DNA of 64,000 nucleotides from Pseudoduganella flava (GCF_007830495.1 NZ_VLKW01000003.1:1-64000); one strand, 5' to 3'; counted from the stretch's first letter, positions 1 through 9,915 are shown. Notes: generated by a model from the sequence alone, not told the origin. Numbers and translations: made by a program.

Positions 1-485
1 TGAACTAAGGCTTGCAACTTTTTTAGGTAGGCATTCTCCATGCGCAGATGCTCTACCTCAGCTTGTAGATCTTCCTTCGACCGATTGCTATCGTCGCGCT
101 TCGTTTCAGGCTTAGGCGGGGCTGCCGGCATGCTTTTGGGTCTTCCTCGTGGGCGTGCGATCAAGGCATCAAACCCAGCTCGCTGATATTCGCGCTCCCA
201 GACTCGTATGACGCCTGGATTGCGGATATTGAACAGTGCGGCCGTCTGGCCACCAGAAAGCTCATTGTCCCACATGTGCTGCAGCACCGACAGCTTGACC
301 TCGGCGGGGTAGTGCGTGAACTTTTTCTTCAGCCCATTAACTCCATGAGCCTCAAACCACTTGACCCAGCGTCTGACCATGCTGTCATCCAGGCCGTGCT
401 GCTTGCTTACGGTCTTGTATCCTGATGCCCCGGCAAGGTACTGCTGAACGACCCTTAACTTAAAGTGCTCGTCGTGCTTCGTCAT
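1..485 (-). CDS. IS3-family transposase OrfA (helix-turn-helix), partial at left edge
   Basis: The gene starts with ATG at 485 on the minus strand and reads out of the window, so only about 161 N-terminal residues are visible and the stop is missing. It begins MTKHDEHFKLRVVQQYLAG and shows a helix-turn-helix typical of IS3/IS150 OrfA, with a second HTH and a Lys/Arg-rich stretch ending in GRPKSMP. The last visible part (ENAYLKKLQALV) is the leucine-zipper-like region that precedes the OrfA/OrfB frameshift in this family. OrfA binds the element's ends and joins OrfB by -1 frameshifting to make active transposase (family knowledge). OrfB lies outside the window, so intactness cannot be judged. 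Confidence 0.88.
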   Translation of the reverse strand, partial: MTKHDEHFKLRVVQQYLAGASGYKTVSKQHGLDDSMVRRWVKWFEAHGVNGLKKKFTHYPAEVKLSVLQHMWDNELSGGQTAALFNIRNPGVIRVWEREYQRAGFDALIARPRGRPKSMPAAPPKPETKRDDSNRSKEDLQAEVEHLRMENAYLKKLQALV

Positions 486-490
486 GAAAA

Positions 491-524
491 AACCCCAAAA
501 GTTGGTGTCCAACTTTTGGGGTTC
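491..524. repeat. Terminal inverted repeat and hairpin of the IS3-family element
   Basis: AACCCCAAAAGTTGG (491-505) and CCAACTTTTGGGGTT (508-522) form a perfect 15-bp stem around the loop TGT. Read outward from the transposase the element would end TGAACCCC at about 524, giving the TG...CA termini usual for IS3 elements. The hairpin sits only six bases before the OrfA start. The other end and the target duplication lie outside the window. Confidence 0.7.
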
Positions 525-558
525 AGTTCAGCTTGCCCGGTTTTTTACGTCTGCAGAA

Positions 559-870
559 TCACTTCTGCGACAGCACCCATTTGACGAGGGTATGCGCTTC
601 AGCCTCGCTCACCTGCGGATTCGCGGGCATCGGGATCGCGCCCCACACGCCGGAGCCGCCCTTCATGACCTTCGCGACCAGCTTTGCTTCAGCATCCTTC
701 TGGCCGGCGTATTTCGCGGCCACATCCTTGTACGCAGGACCCACCAGCTTGTTCGCAACAGCGTGGCAAGCCATGCAATTCTTGGCCTTCGCCAGGTCCG
801 CGTTCGCCATCGCCGCCTGAGACGCGACCGCGCCGACGACAACCAGAGCACCCATCACGAAACGTTTCAT
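559..870 (-). CDS. Periplasmic class I c-type cytochrome (cytochrome c-551/552-like)
   Basis: A 103-residue monohaem cytochrome c that would carry electrons in the periplasm, usually to a terminal oxidase or nitrite reductase. The start at 870 (MKRFVMGALVVVG) is chosen because it gives a clean signal peptide cut near AMA-N and has GGAG eight bases upstream; a longer frame from 927 would spoil the signal. The haem site is CMACH (about residues 32-36) and the distal Met ligand lies in IPMPANP. Length and motifs fit the small cytochrome c8 family. It stands alone, next to the IS3 end, so its redox partner cannot be told from context. Confidence 0.9.
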   Translation of the reverse strand: MKRFVMGALVVVGAVASQAAMANADLAKAKNCMACHAVANKLVGPAYKDVAAKYAGQKDAEAKLVAKVMKGGSGVWGAIPMPANPQVSEAEAHTLVKWVLSQK

Positions 871-1030
871 CGATTTCTCCAAAGTAAATCCGCCGGTGAG
901 TCTACCGCGTTTCGAACATTTCGGCACGCGTAGCGGTTATTGCCACAACGAAGCACTTGGGTATTCCGTTGACCCCCGCCGGCAGCGTAAAGTGTGAGCG
1001 ATTGTAAGATGAACGCTTCCCGGAGTTAAC

Positions 1031-1261
1031 ATGCCCATCATCCTTGTCATCGTTGCACTGTGCGCGCTGCGCTGGTTCGAAGTCTGGCGCTTCGCCGACA
1101 TCTCATGGTGGTGGATCGTCGGCCTGATGGTGTTCGCATTCGTCTGGTTCGAATTCCTCGAACCGATGCTGGGCCTGGACAAGCGCAAGGCCCACGTCAC
1201 CGACGAAAAGCGCCGCCAGGCCCGCGTCGAGAAGAACTTCGGCGGGCCGAAGAAAAAGTAA
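1031..1261 (+). CDS. Small Trp-rich membrane protein (TIGR04438 type)
   Basis: A 76-residue protein with two hydrophobic segments (MPIILVIVALCALRWFEVW and WWWIVGLMVFAFVWFEF) rich in Trp and Phe, followed by a basic tail with KRKAHVTDEKRRQARVEK. The pattern matches the small Trp-rich family restricted to Burkholderiales. It is probably an inner-membrane protein; its function is unknown. CGGAG lies seven bases before the ATG. Downstream is a block of palindromic repeats and then the convergent ilvD, so it is probably transcribed alone. Confidence 0.85.
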   Translation: MPIILVIVALCALRWFEVWRFADISWWWIVGLMVFAFVWFEFLEPMLGLDKRKAHVTDEKRRQARVEKNFGGPKKK

Positions 1262-1265
1262 CAAC

Positions 1266-1439
1266 GGCCGAGACCGTGTCCACTTTCGACACCCTGGGGT
1301 CAGACCCGGACAGGACACGGGCTCGTCGGTAATTCGGCGAAGCTCGACGGCCGAGCCCGTGTCCCTTGGTGCCAGGCACCAAGGGACATATTACGGATGA
1401 GCCTGTGTCCCCTCGTGCCTGGCACCAGGGGACACGAGC
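1266..1439. repeat. Cluster of three intergenic GTGTCC palindromes
   Basis: Between the Trp-rich gene and ilvD lie three related elements. The second (1360-1388) is a perfect palindrome with 14-base arms TGTCCCTTGGTGCC around a single A. The third (1405-1435) has 15-base arms starting GTGTCCCCT around a T, with one mismatched pair. The first (about 1274-1320) is looser and contains GGGGTCAGACCC. All are flanked by GAGC(C/T)(C/T)GTGTC-type borders. They may end the convergent transcripts, but the same sequence recurs elsewhere in the window. Confidence 0.85.
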
Positions 1440-1453
1440 TGAACCGTAGTGGC

Positions 1454-3316
1454 TCAGCGCTTCAGCTGGGACAGGTCGCGCACCGCGCCGCGGTCGGCGG
1501 AGGTCGTCAGCGCCGCGTAGGCCTGCAGCGCCTGCGAGACGTAGCGGTCGCGGTTGACCGGTTGCCACGCGTCGGCGCCGCGCTCTTCCATCCGGGCGCG
1601 GCGATGCGCCAGTTCCTCGGCCGTCACGCGCAGGTTGATCGTGCGGTTCGGGATGTCGATGTCGATCGTGTCGCCCTCTTCCACCAGGCCGATCGCGCCG
1701 CCTTCCGCCGCTTCCGGCGAGGCGTGACCGATCACGAGGCCCGACGAGCCGCCGGAGAAGCGGCCGTCCGTGAACAGCGCGCATGCCTTGCCGAGGCCCT
1801 TCGACTTGATGTACGACGTCGGGTACAGCATCTCCTGCATGCCCGGCCCGCCCTTCGGTCCTTCGTAGCGGATGATGACGACGTCGCCCTCGTGCACCGT
1901 GTCGCCGAGGATGCCGGCCACCGCGTCGTCCTGGCTCTCGAACACGCGTGCCCGGCCCGTGAACTTCAGGATGCTCTCGTCCACGCCGGCCGTCTTCACG
2001 ATGCAGCCCTTCTCGGCGATGTTCCCGTACAGGACCGCCAGGCCGCCATCCTGCGAGTACGCGTGCGCGCGGTCGCGGATGCAGCCGGTCGTGCGATCGA
2101 GGTCGTTGTCGTCGTAGCGCTCCGCTTGCGAGAACGCCACCTGCGTCGGCACGCCGCCCGGCGCCGCGCGGAACAGCCGGTGCACCGCCTGGTCGTCGCT
2201 GACGCGGATGTCGTACTTGGCGATCGCCTCGCCCAGGTTCTTCGAGTGCACCGTCGACTGCGCCGTGTCGAGCAGGCCGGCGCGGGCCAGCTCGCCCAGG
2301 ATCGAGACGATGCCGCCGGCACGGTGCACGTCCTCGATGTGGTATTTGTCCGTCATTGGCGCCACCTTGCACAGGCACGGCACGTTGCGCGAGATGCGGT
2401 CGATGTCGGCCATCGTGAACGGAACGCCCGCTTCATGCGCGGCGGCCAGCAGGTGCAGCACGGTGTTCGTCGAGCCGCCCATCGACACGTCCAGCGCCAT
2501 GGCGTTCTCGAACGCTTCCTTGGTGGCGATGTTGCGCGGCAGGACCGAGTAATCGTCCTCTTCGTAGTGGCGCTTGGTGATCTCGACGATCAGGCGGCCG
2601 GCGCGCAGGAACAGCTCCTTGCGGTCCGCGTGCGTCGCGACGATCGTGCCGTTGCCCGGCAGGGACAGGCCCAGCGCCTCGGTCAGGCAGTTCATCGAGT
2701 TCGCCGTGAACATGCCGGAGCACGAGCCGCACGTCGGGCAGGCCGAGCGCTCCACTTCCGCCACGTCCGCATCCGAGATGCGCGCGTCGCCGGCCTGGAT
2801 CATCGCATCGACGAGGTCCAGCTTGATGATTTTCTTGTCGTTGTTGACGACCTTGAGCACCTTGCCCGCCTCCATCGGCCCGCCGGACACGAACACCGTC
2901 GGGATGTTGATGCGCATCGCGGCCATCAGCATGCCAGGCGTGATCTTGTCGCAGTTCGAGATGCACACCATCGCATCGGCGCAGTGCGCGTTGACCATGT
3001 ATTCGACGGAGTCGGCGATCAGGTCGCGCGACGGCAGCGAGTACAGCATGCCGCCGTGGCCCATCGCGATACCGTCGTCGACGGCGATCGTGTTGAATTC
3101 CTTGGCGACGCCGCCCGCCGCTTCGATCTCGCGCGCGACGAGCTGGCCCAGGTCCTTCAGGTGCACGTGGCCGGGCACGAACTGGGTGAACGAGTTGACG
3201 ACGGCAATGATCGGTTTTTCGAAGTCGCCATCCTTCATGCCGGTGGCGCGCCACAGCGCTCTGGCCCCGGCCATGTTGCGGCCCTGGGTCGTGGTACGGG
3301 AACGATAAGTCGGCAT
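1454..3316 (-). CDS. ilvD: Dihydroxy-acid dehydratase
   Basis: Converts 2,3-dihydroxy-isovalerate and 2,3-dihydroxy-3-methylvalerate to the 2-oxo acids for valine and isoleucine synthesis, using an iron-sulphur cluster and Mg2+ in the cytoplasm. The 620-residue product is close in size to E. coli IlvD and begins [27 protein letters not shown]. Cluster-ligand regions are SNCDKITPG (Cys about 122) and [10 protein letters not shown] (about 193-202); the substrate/Mg motif [17 protein letters not shown] is present. No other ilv genes adjoin. It is divergent from a LysR regulator across about 120 bases, which suggests, but does not prove, control by that regulator. Confidence 0.97.
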   Translation of the reverse strand: MPTYRSRTTTQGRNMAGARALWRATGMKDGDFEKPIIAVVNSFTQFVPGHVHLKDLGQLVAREIEAAGGVAKEFNTIAVDDGIAMGHGGMLYSLPSRDLIADSVEYMVNAHCADAMVCISNCDKITPGMLMAAMRINIPTVFVSGGPMEAGKVLKVVNNDKKIIKLDLVDAMIQAGDARISDADVAEVERSACPTCGSCSGMFTANSMNCLTEALGLSLPGNGTIVATHADRKELFLRAGRLIVEITKRHYEEDDYSVLPRNIATKEAFENAMALDVSMGGSTNTVLHLLAAAHEAGVPFTMADIDRISRNVPCLCKVAPMTDKYHIEDVHRAGGIVSILGELARAGLLDTAQSTVHSKNLGEAIAKYDIRVSDDQAVHRLFRAAPGGVPTQVAFSQAERYDDNDLDRTTGCIRDRAHAYSQDGGLAVLYGNIAEKGCIVKTAGVDESILKFTGRARVFESQDDAVAGILGDTVHEGDVVIIRYEGPKGGPGMQEMLYPTSYIKSKGLGKACALFTDGRFSGGSSGLVIGHASPEAAEGGAIGLVEEGDTIDIDIPNRTINLRVTAEELAHRRARMEERGADAWQPVNRDRYVSQALQAYAALTTSADRGAVRDLSQLKR

Positions 3317-3437
3317 GGGTGTCTCCTCGGAACGGCAAAAATACCAGCTTGCCCGGGAGGCGACTAGTTGTCAAATATATGATTTAATACGCTGTGAGTC
3401 ACAAAACATATCAACGCCACCAACGACCGGTCACATC

Positions 3438-4334
3438 ATGAACATCGAACTGCGGCAGCTGCGTTATTTCGTCACCGTCGCCGAGGAACTCCACTTCGGC
3501 CGTGCCGCCAAGCGCCTGCACATGACGCAGCCGCCGCTGTCGCAAACGATCCTGGCGCTGGAGGATATGCTGGGCGCCACGCTGTTCGACCGCAACCGCC
3601 GCGGTGTCGCGCTGACGTCCGCCGGGGAAGCGCTGCTGCCGGAGGCGCGCCGCCTGCTGGCGCAAGCGGGCGAGCTGCCCGGCATCGTGAAGCGGGCGGC
3701 CACGGGCGCGACGGGCAAGCTGACATTGGCGTTCGTCTCGTCGGCCGACTACAGCGTGCTGCCGCCGTCGCTGCGCGCCTATCGCGCCGCGTACCCGCAG
3801 GTGCGCATCACGCTGCTGGAGGCCACGTCCGACCTGCAGCTGGAAGAGCTGCTGCACGGCCGTGTCGACGCGGGCCTGTTGATCCCGCCGCTGCCGGACA
3901 AGGCCAGGGCCGAGCTGGATTATCTGCCCGTGCTGACCGAGCCGCTGATCCTCGCGTCGCCGGCGAACCTGCCCGAGCTGCGCGGCAAGCACCAGGCCAG
4001 CCTCGCGGCGCTGGCGCCTCTGCCGCTGATCATCTTCCCGCGCGCGATCTCGCCCGGCCTGTACGACGCGATCCTCGCCGTGTTCCGCACGGCCGGCATC
4101 ACGCCCGTGATCGGCCAGGAAGCGATCCAGATGCAGACGATCGTCAGCCTGGTGTCGGCCGGCATGGGCATCGCACTTGTGCCACAATCGGTCTCCAACC
4201 TGCGGCGCCCGGGAGTAGAATACCGGCCGCTGGCGCACACCACGCCGCTCGTCGAAACGGGCCTGGCGTGGCGCCGCGACAATCCCTCGCCGGTGTTGAA
4301 GGGCTTTTTGGATTTGATGAGAAAGAGACTGTAA
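3438..4334 (+). CDS. LysR-family transcriptional regulator
   Basis: A 298-residue LysR regulator. The start at 3438 is preferred because MNIELRQLRYFVTVAEELHFGRAAKRLHMTQPPLSQTI is the canonical N-terminal winged HTH; an in-frame extension from 3315 would run into the ilvD promoter. Residues 1-60 are the HTH and about 90-298 the periplasmic-binding-like effector domain. It resembles the BenM/CatR/IlvY-like group of the family, but the effector cannot be named. It is divergent from ilvD and its stop overlaps the lgt start by one base (TAATG), so it is probably co-transcribed with lgt. Confidence 0.92.
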   Translation: MNIELRQLRYFVTVAEELHFGRAAKRLHMTQPPLSQTILALEDMLGATLFDRNRRGVALTSAGEALLPEARRLLAQAGELPGIVKRAATGATGKLTLAFVSSADYSVLPPSLRAYRAAYPQVRITLLEATSDLQLEELLHGRVDAGLLIPPLPDKARAELDYLPVLTEPLILASPANLPELRGKHQASLAALAPLPLIIFPRAISPGLYDAILAVFRTAGITPVIGQEAIQMQTIVSLVSAGMGIALVPQSVSNLRRPGVEYRPLAHTTPLVETGLAWRRDNPSPVLKGFLDLMRKRL

Positions 4335-5158
4335 TGCCGCTAGTTCACCCGATGCCCAACCCCGTCGCGCTGCAGCTGGGCCCCGTCGCGATCCACTGGT
4401 ATGGCCTGATGTACGTTCTGGCGTTCGCGCTGTTCATCCTGCTCGGCCGCGTGCGCATCAAGCAGCCGCACATCGCCGCGCTGGGCTGGAAGAACCAGGA
4501 CCTGGACGACATGCTGTTCTATGGCATGCTGGGCGTCGTCATCGGCGGCCGGCTGGGCGAAGTGCTGTTCTACCGGCCCGCCTACTTCTTCGCGAACCCG
4601 CTCGAGATCTTCCAGGTCTGGCACGGCGGCATGAGCTTCCATGGCGGCTTCCTCGGCGTGCTGATCGCGATGTGGTTCTGGTCGCGCAAGGCGCGCCGCA
4701 ACCTGCTGGACGTGTACGACTTCATCGCGCCGATGGTACCGCTGGGCTATGCGTGCGGCCGCCTGGGCAACTTCATCAACGCCGAGCTGCCGGGCCGCGT
4801 CGTGGCCGATCCTACGCTGCCGTGGGCGATGATCTGGCCGAACGTCGATGCGCTGCCGCGCCATCCGTCGCCGATCTACCAGATGCTGGTCGACGGCATC
4901 CTCGTGTTCGTGATCCTGTGGCTGTTCGCGCGCCACGCCCGCCCGCGCCTCGCGGTCGGCGCGATGTACACGCTGCTGTATGGGTGCGCGCGCTTCTTCA
5001 CCGAATACTTCCGCACGCCGGACTGGGAGACCCACGTGCTGGGCATGCCGATCACGTCCGGCCAGGTGCTGTCGCTGCCGATGATCGTCGCGGCGATCGC
5101 GATGCTCGTGTGGTCGTACCGGCGCAATATCCAGGGGACGGCGCCGGCCACGGCGTGA
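4334..5158 (+). CDS. lgt: Prolipoprotein diacylglyceryl transferase
   Basis: Transfers diacylglycerol from phosphatidylglycerol to the lipobox cysteine of prolipoproteins, the first step of lipoprotein maturation, in the inner membrane. The 274-residue protein has about seven membrane segments, the conserved HGGMSFHGGFLG region and the signature GRLGNFINAELPGR. The start MPLVHPMPNPVALQLGPVAIHWYGLMY is the usual Lgt N-terminus and overlaps the LysR stop by one base. It is essential in most Gram-negative bacteria (family knowledge). Coupling to a LysR gene is odd but probably only positional. Confidence 0.97.
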   Translation: MPLVHPMPNPVALQLGPVAIHWYGLMYVLAFALFILLGRVRIKQPHIAALGWKNQDLDDMLFYGMLGVVIGGRLGEVLFYRPAYFFANPLEIFQVWHGGMSFHGGFLGVLIAMWFWSRKARRNLLDVYDFIAPMVPLGYACGRLGNFINAELPGRVVADPTLPWAMIWPNVDALPRHPSPIYQMLVDGILVFVILWLFARHARPRLAVGAMYTLLYGCARFFTEYFRTPDWETHVLGMPITSGQVLSLPMIVAAIAMLVWSYRRNIQGTAPATA

Positions 5159-5220
5159 TTGCCCGCGCATGGGTGGAAATCGGTGAGAATGTGCGCGCCC
5201 TCGCGGTGCTAGGATGAGCG

Positions 5221-5243
5221 CGCATTGCAAATAATGCAATGCG
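5221..5243. promoter_or_regulatory. Palindromic operator-like site before the PEP-CTERM gene
   Basis: CGCATTGCA and TGCAATGCG form perfect 9-base arms around AATAA. It lies 47 bases before the start at 5290 and has no T-run, so it looks like a binding site for a dimeric regulator rather than a terminator. The regulator is unknown. Confidence 0.5.
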
Positions 5244-5289
5244 ACCTGCGCACTGTGCGCTGGCCCTACCACATCTCGAGGATTACACC

Positions 5290-5961
5290 ATGCTCAAACG
5301 GCTTGCTCGTTCACTGGCACTGTCGCTCCTTGCGGCGCTCCCGCTCTCCACTCTCGCCGCTCCGGTTTCGGTCACCACGCATACCAGCGGCACCAGCGCG
5401 TACGGCGACTGGGTCGTCGTCGATGCACTGGGCATCACCAACTACGACTACCGTGATCAGCCTTTCGAACTGACGCTGCAATCGACGTTCGATACCGACG
5501 TGAACACCAATTTCTGGTGGGGCGACAAGCTGTGGATCTTCGGCGCCGATCTTACGGTGACCTTCCGCATCGGGGACGAAACCTTCCACAAGCAAGGTAA
5601 GGGGCAGGCGATGCTGGGCTCCGGATCGGACAGCTATTACCAGCAGGTGAGCTTCTACGATTCCCTCGGCAACGGCAAGCTCGTTGACTTTACAAACTAT
5701 GTAATGGCGCCGCAAAACGCCGCAGCGGGCGATCCGCTGGCGGAGCGGGACGCGAGCGCCAGCGGCGAGCGCGTGGGCTCGATGGGGATGGATGCCTATA
5801 ACGCCAATCCCGATGCGAACGGCCTATGGATGATGGGCGATTATGCGACCAACGCCTCCGTCACGGTGGTGAGCTCCGTCCCCGAACCGTCGCAATGGGC
5901 GATGATGGCTGCCGGCCTGGTCGCCGCCACGGTCGTCGCGCGGCGCCGGCAGCGCACCTGA
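5290..5961 (+). CDS. PEP-CTERM sorting domain protein
   Basis: A 223-residue exported protein. It starts with a signal peptide (MLKRLARSLALSLLAALPLSTLA) and ends with a PEP-CTERM tripartite signal: VPEPSQW, a hydrophobic helix MMAAGLVAATVVA and the basic tail RRRQRT. In this family the tail is recognised and removed by exosortase in EPS-producing bacteria, and the body is exposed or secreted. The centre (about residues 30-190) is rich in aromatic and Gly/Asp residues with no domain I recognise. The start at 5290 is chosen over 5239 because it begins the signal peptide. No exosortase gene is in the window. Confidence 0.88.
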   Translation: MLKRLARSLALSLLAALPLSTLAAPVSVTTHTSGTSAYGDWVVVDALGITNYDYRDQPFELTLQSTFDTDVNTNFWWGDKLWIFGADLTVTFRIGDETFHKQGKGQAMLGSGSDSYYQQVSFYDSLGNGKLVDFTNYVMAPQNAAAGDPLAERDASASGERVGSMGMDAYNANPDANGLWMMGDYATNASVTVVSSVPEPSQWAMMAAGLVAATVVARRRQRT

Positions 5962-5980
5962 GCATGCGCGGCAGTGGCCT

Positions 5981-6445
5981 TCAGCCGATCAGCTTCAGGA
6001 TGAAGCGCCACTCGTCCGGTTCGACGGGCATCACGGACAGCCTGCTGCCCTTGGCCAGCAGGCGCATGTTCTCCAGCTCCGGGTGGCTGCGCAACTCCTT
6101 CAGGTCCACGTAGCGCCCCTGCTTCACGGCCTTCACGTCGATGCCGATCCAGCGTGGGTTTTCCTGCGTCGCCTTCGGGTCATAGTAAGGGCTCTTGGGG
6201 TCGAACTGCGTCGCATCCGGATACGGCGCGCTGACGATTTCGGCGATGCCGGCGATGCCCGGCACGGCGCAGCTGGAGTGGTAGAACAGCACGCCGTCGC
6301 CGACCTGCATGCCGTCGCGGATGAAGTTGCGGGCCTGGTAGTTGCGCACGCCGTACCACGACGTGGTCCGGTTCTTCGCGGCGAGGACGTCGTCGAAGCT
6401 GACGTCATCGGGCTCGGACTTCATCAGCCAGTACTGCTTCGGCAT
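5981..6445 (-). CDS. EVE domain-containing protein
   Basis: A 154-residue EVE-domain protein (PUA/YTH-like fold), family members of which bind modified nucleobases in DNA or RNA. The start MPKQYWLMKSEPDDVSFDDV fits the family's first strand; WYGVRNYQARNFIRDGMQVGDGVLFYHSSC forms the conserved binding core, and the protein closes with VMPVEPDEWRFILKL. It lies downstream of the 6S RNA terminator in the same direction, an arrangement I recall as common in beta-proteobacteria. The cellular target is unknown. It is convergent with the PEP-CTERM gene. Confidence 0.92.
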   Translation of the reverse strand: MPKQYWLMKSEPDDVSFDDVLAAKNRTTSWYGVRNYQARNFIRDGMQVGDGVLFYHSSCAVPGIAGIAEIVSAPYPDATQFDPKSPYYDPKATQENPRWIGIDVKAVKQGRYVDLKELRSHPELENMRLLAKGSRLSVMPVEPDEWRFILKLIG

Positions 6446-6479
6446 GCGCGCTCCTTTCGACTGCAAAAACTGCGGACGT

Positions 6480-6516
6480 AAAAAAACGGTTGCGCATCTT
6501 TCGATGCGGGCAACCG
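6480..6516 (-). terminator. Rho-independent terminator of 6S RNA
   Basis: On the minus strand CGGTTG and CAACCG enclose an inner stem GCATC/GATGC with loop GAAA, followed by seven U. It lies just after the proposed 6S RNA and before the EVE-domain gene. Confidence 0.8.
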
Positions 6517-6518
6517 CT

Positions 6519-6668
6519 CTCGCTTAGTTGAAGCGTACTTGCTCCAGCTTTGAATAAGGCCCCGCCTGTGCCGTCATGCCGGCATCCTGAACCTAACGGT
6601 TCAAGGCGGTCACAGTCAGTTCAACTTCGGGTTCATCGGACTAGCGACGCTCACTCCCGCCAAACAAT
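6519..6668 (-). ncRNA. ssrS: 6S RNA
   Basis: The 336-base gap between zapA and the EVE gene holds a structured RNA on the minus strand. The ends pair (GAGCGT...CGCTAGT with ACTAAGCG...ACGCTTC) and leave a large internal bubble, capped by an apical arm with ACCGCCTTGAACC and GGCGGGGCC. The region CCGATGAACCCGAAGTTGAACTG resembles beta-proteobacterial 6S RNA. 6S RNA mimics an open promoter and sequesters sigma-70 RNA polymerase in stationary phase. The position between zapA and an EVE gene, and the strong terminator, support the call; exact ends are estimates. Confidence 0.75.
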
Positions 6669-6781
6669 GTTCCGCGACCTATGCGTGTTAATGGTTCAAG
6701 GAATATATGGCATTTCTCGAACACCGCAGGGTGACCCGCAGTTTACTCCTCAAACGCGGCGAGGGAAAGTCCTATCGTGCG

Positions 6782-7090
6782 TCAGAACAGATTTTCCTGC
6801 GGGGTCAGCGCACTGTCGAGCACCCGCTGCATCGTGGCGATCTTCTGCTGCACTTCGAGCAGGGACATGTCGGACAGCGGGCCCGCAGGCGCTTTCGCCG
6901 TCAGGAACTCGGCGGCCATCGACAGCGCGGCCATCACGGCGATGCGGTCGTTGCCCTTCACCTTGCCGGCATCGCGGATGCCGCACATCCTCTTGTCCAG
7001 CAGGCTGGCCGCCTCGCGCAGCGCGCGCTCCTCGCCTTCCTTGCACACGAGCCGGTACTGGGCGCCCATGATGTTGACGTCGACGTTCAT
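6782..7090 (-). CDS. zapA: Cell division protein ZapA
   Basis: A 102-residue FtsZ-ring stabiliser that cross-links FtsZ protofilaments at the division site. It begins MNVDVNIMGAQYRLVCKEGEERALREAASLLDKRM, the usual ZapA N-terminal domain, then a C-terminal coiled coil (about residues 65-102). The start overlaps the stop of the upstream coiled-coil gene by four bases (ATGA), so the two are translationally coupled. 6S RNA lies downstream, as in many proteobacteria. Confidence 0.93.
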   Translation of the reverse strand: MNVDVNIMGAQYRLVCKEGEERALREAASLLDKRMCGIRDAGKVKGNDRIAVMAALSMAAEFLTAKAPAGPLSDMSLLEVQQKIATMQRVLDSALTPQENLF

Positions 7091-7347
7091 TGCACGTCCT
7101 CTTTCTCGGCGTTGATGTCGGCGTTGATGTCGGTGTCCGCGTCGACGGCGGTTTCAAGCGGCGGGATCTGTTCGAGCAGTGCGGACACGCGCTGGTGCGC
7201 CTCGGCCAGGCGGCGCTGGTAGCCGACGTTCTCCGCGACCAGCGCGGCATTGGCCTGGCGCAGCTGCGCGTTCTCGCGGCGCAGCGTGTGCGTCAGCTCG
7301 GCCAACTGCTCGATCTTGTCGGAGAGTTCTTGGATTTCTGAAATCAT
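7087..7347 (-). CDS. ZapB-like coiled-coil cell division protein
   Basis: An 86-residue protein, mostly one coiled coil (about residues 1-60; MISEIQELSDKIEQLAELTH then LRRENAQLRQANAALVAEN), with an acidic low-complexity tail DADTDINADINAEKEDVQ. The tail is coded by short tandem GTTGATGTC-type repeats at about 7110-7135. Size, coiled coil and coupling to zapA fit the TIGR02449/ZapB-like proteins that link ZapA to the nucleoid. There is no clear ribosome binding site: the -10 box ends six bases before the ATG (see the promoter entry). Confidence 0.85.
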   Translation of the reverse strand: MISEIQELSDKIEQLAELTHTLRRENAQLRQANAALVAENVGYQRRLAEAHQRVSALLEQIPPLETAVDADTDINADINAEKEDVQ

Positions 7348-7353
7348 CCCGCC

Positions 7354-7383
7354 ACTATAGGGGCGTGCAGAACCGTGGTCAAC
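7354..7383 (-). promoter_or_regulatory. Sigma-70 promoter of the zapB-like/zapA operon
   Basis: On the minus strand TTGACC (7378-7383) and TATAGT (7354-7359) are spaced 18 bases apart. The expected transcription start falls on or within a base or two of the ATG at 7347, which predicts a leaderless or nearly leaderless mRNA. Confidence 0.6.
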
Positions 7384-7475
7384 CGAATCGGCGCCGTTCT
7401 ACACTTAAATACATCTTAACGGTATGGGAACGCCGGCCTCCGGGCGCATGCGCCCGGAGCGGCATGGTGGCAAGA

Positions 7476-7610
7476 CTAGGTGACGGCACCCAGCGTCAGC
7501 AGCAGCACAGCGCCGGCCAGTACGCCCAGCGCGGCGCCGGCGGCCACGTTGACGGCAACCCGCAGCCATTCGGGTGCATGGAAGTCTCTCGGCAGTTTCG
7601 TCTGGAACAT
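7476..7610 (-). CDS. Small membrane protein of 44 residues, unknown function
   Basis: The start MFQTKLPRDFHAPEWLRV at 7610 has GGAGG ten bases upstream. After a short amphipathic N-terminus there is one membrane helix (VAVNVAAGAALGVLAGAVLLLTLGAVT) with Gly/Ala small-residue spacing. A longer frame from 7760 has poor sequence and is rejected. I do not recognise a family. It stands alone between the zap operon and groESL. Confidence 0.6.
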   Translation of the reverse strand: MFQTKLPRDFHAPEWLRVAVNVAAGAALGVLAGAVLLLTLGAVT

Positions 7611-7784
7611 CGCAGCCTCCCCAGGTCCATGAATGCTTCCGGATGATGAATGGACAGTGTGCGCCAGCGCGGCCTTTTTGTCAAAACACAAACTTATTTG
7701 CAACATTGCCTGCGCGCAAACCCAGGCTGGACGCGGCTCCGCGGCAACGCGCGAGCCCATATGAATTTCCTAACGTGAATTCTC

Positions 7785-7813
7785 TTGAAATCAAATATGA
7801 CCATCCCTATAAT
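7785..7813 (+). promoter_or_regulatory. Sigma-70 promoter of groESL
   Basis: TTGAAA (7785-7790) and a perfect TATAAT (7808-7813) are separated by 17 bases, directly before the CIRCE element and 66 bases before groES. Confidence 0.88.
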
Positions 7814-7815
7814 TG

Positions 7816-7842
7816 TTGGCACTCGTTAGTCGAGAGTGCTAA
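7816..7842 (+). promoter_or_regulatory. CIRCE operator (HrcA site)
   Basis: TTGGCACTC (7816-7824), nine bases, then GAGTGCTAA (7834-7842): eight of nine arm positions match the CIRCE consensus TTAGCACTC-N9-GAGTGCTAA. HrcA binding here would block the promoter just upstream and release it on heat shock. hrcA is not in the window. Confidence 0.95.
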
Positions 7843-7878
7843 CAACGATTTAACCTCACTGTACATAAGGAGTTTTGT

Positions 7879-8169
7879 ATGAACCTTCGCCCTTTGCACG
7901 ATCGCGTCATCGTCAAACGTCTGGACCAGGAAACCAAAACTGCGTCCGGCCTGATCATTCCTGATGCAGCGGCCGAGAAGCCTGATCAGGGTGAAGTACT
8001 GGCAGTGGGCAACGGCAAAGTTGCAGACAACGGTACCGTCCGTGCACTGGAAGTGAAAGTCGGCGACCGCGTTCTGTTCGGCAAATACTCCGGCCAGGCT
8101 GTCAAGGTTGACGGCGAAGAGCTGCTGGTGATGCGCGAAGAAGACATCATGGCGATCGTCAACAAGTAA
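7879..8169 (+). CDS. groES: Co-chaperonin GroES
   Basis: The 96-residue lid of the GroEL chaperonin, a cytoplasmic heptamer that closes the folding chamber in an ATP-dependent cycle. It begins [31 protein letters not shown], with the mobile loop at about residues 17-32, and ends [19 protein letters not shown] lies upstream. It is the first gene of a two-gene operon behind a sigma-70 promoter and CIRCE operator, with groEL 37 bases downstream. Confidence 0.98.
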   Translation: MNLRPLHDRVIVKRLDQETKTASGLIIPDAAAEKPDQGEVLAVGNGKVADNGTVRALEVKVGDRVLFGKYSGQAVKVDGEELLVMREEDIMAIVNK

Positions 8170-8185
8170 TCGGCCGTACCCCTAA

Positions 8186-9853
<1,668 letters not shown>

Positions 9854-9880
9854 TTGCCGGCTGACTGTCAGCCTTCATGA

Positions 9881-9915
9881 AATGGCTGCTTCTTCGGAAG
9901 CGGCCATTTTTTTTT
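9881..9915 (+). terminator. Terminator of groESL
   Basis: A 12-bp stem (9881-9892 with 9897-9908, one G-U pair) capped by a UUCG tetraloop and followed by a run of nine T. Confidence 0.92.

Noticed and set aside
541..568. Hairpin GCAGAA/TTCTGC over the cytochrome stop codon as a terminator
   Set aside because: On the gene's strand it is followed by A, not U, so it cannot be a normal terminator.
1397..3367. Long open frame antisense to ilvD
   Set aside because: Arg/His/Ala-rich product with no domain; ilvD on the other strand is unmistakable. A shadow of GC-rich codon bias.
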